DNA of 64,000 nt, from NCBI GenBank assembly GCA_017506865.1, contig JAFCMP010000143.1, positions 108,641-172,640 on the forward strand, read 5' to 3'. The DNA comes from Tribonema minus. Lineage: Eukaryota; Sar; Xanthophyceae; Tribonematales; Tribonemataceae. Position numbers and translations under genes: made by a program. This document shows positions 58,201-64,000 of the stretch, piece by piece (the stretch's first letter is position 1; the number at the start of each line of letters is the position of its first letter). Below the pieces are notes generated by a model that worked only from the letters and a program-made list of their open reading frames with translations, was not told the DNA's origin and made no database searches.

Positions 58201-61200
58201 GAGGGCGCGCAGACGGCGTACACGGTCGCGCTGACGGGGCAGCCGAGCACGAACGTCGTGGTGACGCTGCGCGTGTCCGACGCGGCGCTCCTCGCCGTCT
58301 TCCCGCTCGCGCTGACGTTCACGCCGGCGGCGTGGGCGGCGCCGCAGACGGTGAGCGTCGCCGCCGTGGACGACGGCGTCGCGGCGGCGACCAGCAGCTA
58401 CGGCGCGACCATCGCGCACGCCGCCGCGTCCGCCGACGCCGCCTTCGACGGCGCGGCCTTCGCGCCCGCCGCCGCCGTCGCCGTCACCATCTACGACAAC
58501 GACGCGGGCTGCTACCGCTCTTGTCCTGCGGGCTCGCACTCCGCGACGTGCGCCGGCGCGCTGCTGTGCACGCCGTGCGCGCCCGGGTACTGGTGCGCCG
58601 GCGGCTGCGCGTCGCCGGCCGCGTGCGCCGCGGGAACGTTCCGGACCGATCCCGGCGCGGCGGCGGCCGCAGACTGCGCCGCGTGCGCCGCCGGGTCCTA
58701 CTCGGCGGCGGCGGGCGCGGCGACGTGCGCCCTGTGCCCCGCTGGGTACAAGTGCGCAAGCAGCGCGGCGGCGCCGGCGGCGTGCCCCGTGGGGACGTAC
58801 AGCGGCGCGGGCGCCACGGCGTGCTCGACGTGCCCCGACGGGTACTACGCGGCAGGTGACAGTGATCGCGCTGTCGCAGTGCATGGCAGGCTTAGGGTGA
58901 TTGTTGGGTGTATTTAAAGATGCACGGTAGTGACGGCTGGCGTGCGGCGCCTGCCGCTTGCGGGTCTTGCGATGCGTCGTCGCATCCGTCTCGATGATTT
59001 CATGTGCCTCGTCCATTGTGCAGAAGAGTTGTTGACGGTGCATACAGGGCGGCCAGCTGGCCAAGTAGGCAGGAAGGTACGTACAAGCGTCAGTCAGATT
59101 CTTTGCACTTCCATTGCAGCTGAAGGACAGGCCTGATCAGTCCATGCACTCGTCACTTCTTACTCACCCCCCTGTGCCACAGGCTCATAAATGCAGCACG
59201 CGACGCCGGGGAACCGAGACGTGCCTGCTGCGCACATTCGTCGCATACTTTCAAGTGCACAACTGCAGCCTTACAACGCTCGAGCTCATTGCGCACCGTC
59301 TCATCCCCCTCCCCCCCCCCCCCCTTCTCTGCGGCGTCCGCTTGTGCGCGCAGCGGAGGGGCAGACCGCCTGCACCGAGTGCCCCGCAGGACACATGTGC
59401 GCTAACAAGTCGGCAGCGCCGGCGGCGTGCGCGCCGGGCACGTACGCCACCGCGGGCGCCCTCGCGTGCACCGACTGCCCGCAGGGCTACTACTGCAGCA
59501 GCACGGGCGACGCGCCGCAGGTGAGGGCCCCTTGCAGAAGAAGGGGGGGGGGGGGGGGGCGTTGCAGTGGGTACATGTGCGTTGATGCGGAAGGGGTTGA
59601 GTGTGGGGTTTTGCTGCAGCGGCAGGGACGATGTGCTGCAGGTGAAGCGCGGGGGGGGGGGGGGGGGGGGGGTTGCAGTGAGTGGATGCATACGGATGCA
59701 GGGGCTTACACTCACGAGCGCGCTCATTCGGTGGCGGGAGTATGAGAGCACATGGTGATAGCGTGCAGTACGCGTGGAGAGGTGCTCACAGTTAAATGTG
59801 TCATCTCTGTGCGTCCTTCTCCAGTGTGTACTTCGCAGCTCACATGTACGCACACAACTGTGGTAGCATACTCAGCAGCCCTGCGGACCCGGTGCAGGGT
59901 CATGGGCGTTTGAGCACAGGTGTATGGGTCGGTGCCGTGGCTTGTGCAACCGTGACCGATACGGAAGGACAGCGTGAAGAGCTGTTGAGCACTGCCGTGG
60001 TTTGTATGCAGGCCTGCTCTCAATTCAGCTACTTTCATAACAATACATGTTAGTATGCATGTTAGCATGGGCTTAATCAAGAAGGCACACTTCTGGTATG
60101 TGTGTCCCCCTGGCTCAAAGAATCCCCCCAGTCCCTGGCCCGCTTGTAGAAGCGCTGGTGGCGGAAGTCATGAGCCGCCATGCATGTCACAGACAGCCGA
60201 GATGCAGCGGTGGGGCGTCTCGCCTCCTCTTCGCACCAGGCGCAATGTCATTGAACCCCGGTGATGATACGCATGTATGCATGTCGTTTCGTTGCGAGCC
60301 GGCGGAAAAGGTGCCAGGCCTGAGCACTGCTGGCTGCCTCTGACCAGCATACGCTTCATCGCCTCCGTTGCCCTTGCTGCCGCCCTGCAGCTGTGCCCAG
60401 CGGGCACGTATTCTCTGCCCAACGGCGCCTACTGGTGAGCTGGCATCTTCCGGTGCCGCTACATCACTGATGGTAGAGAATGACTGCATCAAGGTCCCGA
60501 AAACCCATGCAGTTGTGCGTTTTGAGCCCACCAACGGAGCAGCTGATCGAGAGCTGCGCGGTCCGCCCCCCTGCAAAGGACGTCCACGAATGCGTGCGCC
60601 AACATGTTGATATTCAGCGTCCTTGAGTAACGATAGGCTTATTGATCTATGCGACGTGCTTCCGTGACTCCTAGCCCTGACCCTGACTTTTGCATGGCAG
60701 CTTTCTACACTGCGGTTCGCACGGTCTGTTGCTTGATATAACCTCCGGGTCTAAAGCATGACTGGCTCTGCCTATTCCCCACTCAACGAGGCAGGGCTTC
60801 ACATACACCTGCATTGCTTCTCTCCCCCCCCCCCCTCCCCCCTCCCCTCTCGCAGCATCTCCTGCCCCCCCGGCTACTTCTGCCTGAACGCCGCCGGCAC
60901 CCCCGAGAAGTGCCCCGTAGGCTACGCGAGCGTGGGCGGCTCGGCCGCGTGCGTGCAGTGCGCCGTGGGCGCGTATGCGGACGTCGCAGGCGCCGTCACG
61001 TGCACCGTCTGCCCTTCCGGGCGCACGTGCCTGGACCCGACGCTGTCGCCCGGTGAGGCACTGGGCAATGCAGTTTTCCCCCCCTGTAATGGTGTGTTTG
61101 CAGCTGCTTTGCCAGCAGCCAAGCCCCCCAACCACACATTGGCCATGACGTAGTGCATGTCGCGCTAAAAGTAAACTGACCCCCCCCCCCCTGCTGTCCA

Positions 61201-63289
61201 TCGCATGCCCCCCCCCGCCCCCCCGCCCCCCCCCCCCCCCCCCCAATCGCCCCAAGTGCTGTGCCCCGCAGGACACGCCTGCGCGACCGCCGCGCAGCCG
61301 GACGGCACGTACGCAATCGAGGTGGCGTGCGCCGCGGGCACTTACGCCGTGGCTGGACAGGTGAGTCGCATGACGAGCCCACCCCTAACCCTACGTGTAG
61401 CGTCAGGTCTGCTGTTGCGTGATTGAGCACTGCTGCTGCTGCTGCTGATCAAGGCGGCGTGAGCCGCGGGTGCGTACACCCTGGCTGGGCAGGTAGCTTG
61501 TTGCGTAATTACAGTTGTGTGTACTGCAAGCGGTGACGTGCCGCAGTGTGAGTGAGCGCTGCCGCGGCAGTCTTGGCATGTAGGTACGCGCGTCGCGGGC
61601 ACGTACGTCGTGGCTGGCCAGATAGGTCGCAAAACGCATAGCGCAAGCGGTGCACCAGCTTAGGAGTGTTGCGTGATTGCGCATTGCTGCGGCGATCTTT
61701 CTGGCAGTTTCTGTGTGTGAGAGCGCATGTTGCGTGCTCTGATGGCGCCCCCCGCTGCGCGACGCGGCGCCTGAGCAGTGCTGCGGCCAAGCAGGGGGCA
61801 TGCAGTGCGGACGCGCACAGCTGCGCCACTATCGCATGACGTAGTTTTCGGAGTGTGAGCGGAGATATTCTTTGAGCGGTTGTCGCTCCTGATGTACCAT
61901 TTGGTACAGGTTGCGCACCGGAGTGACACCACCTGCTAACGTTAACCCCATGTGCCCACGCACCTGCACAGATGTACATGTTATCTTCTATATCAAGTGT
62001 CTGTTCAGTGCTTGCTACTTGCAGACACCTCCAAGTGCCTGCCGTATGCGCTCCATCGGTCGTCGCGCCGTCGAGCACGTGCGACGCCTTCCGCAGCAGC
62101 GCTTCAAAGCAGCAGCACCGCGTCAAGCAGAAGCTTAGCCTAGCCACTGGCACAGGATGCGCGCTGACCGTAGACGCGCTGCGTAGGCATGCAGTGTGCG
62201 AGTCAGCATGAGACCTGTGTGCCAAACTCAAGCTGCTGCTCACAACGGGGGTGCTGTTGTCTCGCTCTTCGTGTGCACGCAGACGTCGTGCTCGCCCTGC
62301 CCGGCGGGCTACGCGTGTACGGTGCAGGGCGTCAACACCGCGTGCACCCCAGGTACCGCTGTTGCAGCGCTGCAGTCGCACCAGCCTGCTTGCTGAGCGC
62401 TGCAACGAGCTTGTGTGTGCATCACCATTGTCAAATTTGGAGGCTGCGGCCCGGTGTCTATTGCGCTGCTGCCGTTCATGGCATCGTGAGCTTCTCTCAT
62501 CTCACTTCGTTGCCGTCGTTGTGGTCCAATCGATGTCCCCAGCGCGCCTCGATTGACGCCATTGCGGCATATTCCGCAGGTTGCAGCAGATGCGGCGGGT
62601 ATACGCGGCGGATCCTTGTCACAGCGACCATTGCCCCCCTGAGTGACACGAAGGGGTTCAGTGTGCTGGGTATGGACGCGCACGCTGCGGCTTGAAGCCG
62701 CTGCTCTGCAGCGCTCGCGCTTCTGCGCACCGGCATCTGCTTGAGCACTGTCATGAGGTTGTGACCCTCTGTCACCGTAGTGCATCGCAGCGTCCACGTG
62801 CGGCATCGTGAGGCAGGCACAGACGCGAAGCACCACACAAGCGCTCCGCGGCAGCATCCTCGCTCTCTGTCGTGAACCGCATGCCGCCGTTTGGTGCACG
62901 TCCCGTGCTTCGCATTGCCACGCCAGGCGCGTTCAGCGACGGCCTGCATCACATTTTTCTTGGGTCGAGCACTGCCATCGATGTAGCGTCATTCCGACAT
63001 GCGCGCTGCATCACCACGACTATCAATGGCACCGCACGATAGCACACGCCGTGGCACTGTCGCTTGCTCCTGAACTGCGTCGTGTCGCTTTCTGCGCCTC
63101 GCCTCGCGCTCTGCGTTAAACCGCTTCGTGTCGACCTGTGCGCCTCACATCACGCGCGCGCCAGGCACGTACAGCGGCGGCCTGCAGACGGAGTGCACCA
63201 TCTGTCCGGCGGGCTACCGCTGCACGTCCACGACCGCCGTCAACAACCCCGTCGCGTGCGTCGCCGGCACCTACGCGCTGGCGGGGCAG
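49230..63289 (+). CDS. Giant secreted/surface repeat protein, at least 2603 aa, 3' end outside window
   Basis: Proposed exons: 49230-49338, 49581-50146, 52429-58855, 59354-59520, 60391-60434, 60856-61052, 61257-61360, 62283-62352, 63165-63289; phases agree at all junctions and no stop is reached. Exon 1 encodes a signal peptide (VLVLCAFLWLLATPGYA). Exons 2-3 encode Ala-rich beta-sandwich-like modules, with markers such as LPADGRVVVAFP, ANPAVSGAT and NNAWASG. In exon 3 they form four super-repeats of about 280 residues (starts near 53581, 54430, 55273 and 56113). Then come two Calx-beta-like modules (near 57810-58500, ending YDNDDN and IYDND), then Cys-rich ephrin-receptor/GCC2_GCC3-like repeats (CPAGYKC, CPAGHMC, CPPGYFC, CPAGYAC, CPAGYRC). 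A membrane anchor is expected beyond the window. The role is probably cell-surface adhesion or cell-wall structure; this is inference. Confidence 0.85.
50157..50177 (+). repeat. Interstitial telomere-type repeat just inside intron 2 of the giant gene
   Basis: Three CCCTAA units begin 11 bases after the exon 2 donor (50147). They have the same orientation relative to transcription as the repeat in the PAP intron. Confidence 0.85.
50285..50325 (+). repeat. Dispersed coding-like repeat, copy 4 (AYDLLIRFHYW)
   Basis: It shares TACGATCTTTTGATTCGTTTCCAT with the other copies. It lies in intron 2 of the giant surface-protein gene, in sense orientation with that gene. Confidence 0.65.
51800..51985. 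repeat. Two-copy tandem repeat with ACTTCAAGTACTTGA core (giant gene intron 2)
   Basis: The strings CTACTTCAAGTACTTGAGGT at about 51800 and CTACTTCAAGTACTTGAAGT at about 51901 start related segments of about 100 bp (both continue through CGCCAGTTT/TGCCAGTTT and CAACTGTC/CCACTGTC). The core is itself palindromic. Confidence 0.7.
59604..59650 (+). repeat. Copy of the giant-gene exon 4 3' end with donor
   Basis: TGCTGCAGCGGCAGGGACGA...CTGCAG followed by GTGAAG resembles the true exon end at 59485-59520 (TACTGCAGCAGCACGGGCGA...CCGCAG followed by GTGAGG). It lies about 120 bp downstream, in the next intron, and both are followed by a G run. Confidence 0.65.
61448..61630 (+). repeat. Two copies of the giant-gene exon 7 3' end
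   Basis: The true exon 7 (61257-61360) ends with the string encoding GTYAVAGQ, then GTGAGT. A copy at about 61450-61491 encodes AYTLAGQ, then GTAGCT. A second at about 61575-61613 encodes GTYVVAGQ, then ATAGGT, which has lost the donor GT. The period is about 125 bp. Confidence 0.82.
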
Positions 63290-63309
63290 GTGCGCATGTC
63301 CTGTGCCAG

Positions 63310-63455
63310 GCTTCGCATGCAGATGATTGCACCCCGCACCTTGGTCCATCGGTAGCACTTGTCAGCTGAGTGTGTAAAGCGGCTCTGCATGCAAATGATT
63401 GCGCCACGCACGCCACTTTGGTCCGCCTGCAGCACTTGTCAGCTGCGGAGTGTGT
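63310..63455 (+). repeat. Two-copy ~73-bp tandem repeat at the right end (giant gene intron 9)
   Basis: CGCATGCAGATGATTGCACC and CTGCATGCAAATGATTGCGC begin two related copies at 63310 and 63382, each ending CACTTGTCAGCTG...GAGTGTGT. The first starts about 20 bases after the donor of the last exon seen. Confidence 0.8.
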
Positions 63456-64000
63456 GAGTCGTCAGCCCATTCGTTTTGCTGCCCGGGCTCCCGTTGCGCA
63501 ATGTGTCGGGCAACTTTGCGCGCGGAGGACCGCGCAGCGCACGGTCCGCGTGCAGCGGGCAGCGTCAGCTGAATGTGTATTTCGACAGCGCATTGGCTGG
63601 ACCGGCTATGCTCTTGCCGCACGTATGAACCGCTGGCGCTGCAGGGCGTGCGCCCTCTCACTGTCAGCGATGCTCAACGCGGATAACGCACGATCCTTGT
63701 TGCTCAAATTGGCTTATCCGAAGCAGTGCAACGATGCACATCATCACACAGTGCTAATGTGTAGGCGGTGCGACGCAGGGGAAGCTGCGCACCTCTACGG
63801 AAGCGAGGAGTCTGCTGTGCCGTACTGCTTGTCTCTTTACTTTGTAACTAATGCGGCACCAGTTTTGCACGGTTTGCAAGTCTTTCTGCCACGCCCTAAT
63901 GTGCGCACGTGGCATGCATACTCGTCAGTCCTGAGTTGCTTGATTTGCAGCGATGCTGATGGCAACGTGATCAGCGCTGCCATGACTCCGTTGAGCAGTG
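63456..64000. other. Right end of window: probable intron of the giant gene
   Basis: No further Cys-rich exon is recognisable after 63289. The gene has not reached a stop codon, so this is most simply its next intron. Confidence 0.4.

Noticed and set aside
55719..59064. Long antisense open frames (up to 806 residues) opposite the giant repeat exon
   Set aside because: They mirror the GC-rich, Ala-coding sense strand, where stop codons are rare in several frames. They show low-complexity Arg/Ala composition and no family motif.
1..64000. CRISPR arrays, bacterial operons, tRNA or rRNA genes
   Set aside because: None seen. Repeats present are tandem intronic, microsatellite or dispersed, and I found no cloverleaf or rRNA-like segment by eye.

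Overview
The window is nuclear DNA of a eukaryote, most likely a photosynthetic stramenopile (heterokont) alga. The evidence for this: genes are split by GT-AG introns with occasional GC-AG; telomere-type CCCTAA repeats sit inside introns; a plastid lipid-associated protein begins with a signal peptide followed by a Phe-led transit start, as in secondary red plastids; and the repertoire combines a WNK kinase, a slime-mould-type cAMP-receptor-like GPCR, plant-style LRR proteins and a giant Cys-rich surface protein. A xanthophyte or close relative would fit, but I cannot fix the genus. Coding DNA is very GC-rich (Ala/Gly runs, CAG and GCC microsatellites); intergenic DNA and many introns are closer to balanced composition.

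Layout: 1-3311 (+) is the 3' part of a split tRNA(Ile)-lysidine synthase gene (tilS-like). 4200-16200 is a tandem triplication of a roughly 4.7-4.9 kb unit, each carrying a minus-strand coiled-coil/LRR gene (4661-6547, 9241-11197, 14214-16105); every copy has at least one frame-breaking lesion. 16812-23487 (-) is a six-exon ABCF2/ARB1-type ATPase with a hAT-like MITE in intron 5. 24160-26592 (+) is a three-exon PAP/fibrillin gene. 28410-37205 (-) is a nine-exon seven-helix receptor. 38792-48637 (-) is a ten-exon WNK kinase. 49230 to beyond the right edge (+) is a giant secreted/surface protein: at least nine exons, one of about 6.4 kb, with four 280-residue super-repeats, Calx-beta-like modules and ephrin-receptor-like Cys-rich repeats. 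Exon phases agree at every junction I propose, except one place in the WNK gene where a single base seems to be missing.

Functionally this looks like ordinary chromosome rather than an operon or defence island: a tRNA-modification enzyme, a ribosome-associated ATPase, a plastid lipid protein, two signalling proteins and surface/recognition proteins sit side by side without an obvious shared pathway.

The most unusual signal is structural. In at least four genes the edge of an exon, most often its 3' end together with the 5' splice site, is copied one to four times into the neighbouring intron. Many introns also carry a long C homopolymer (on the transcribed strand) just upstream of the acceptor. 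Together these suggest introns that grow by local tandem duplication across exon borders. All exon models here were derived by reading the sequence, not from transcripts.
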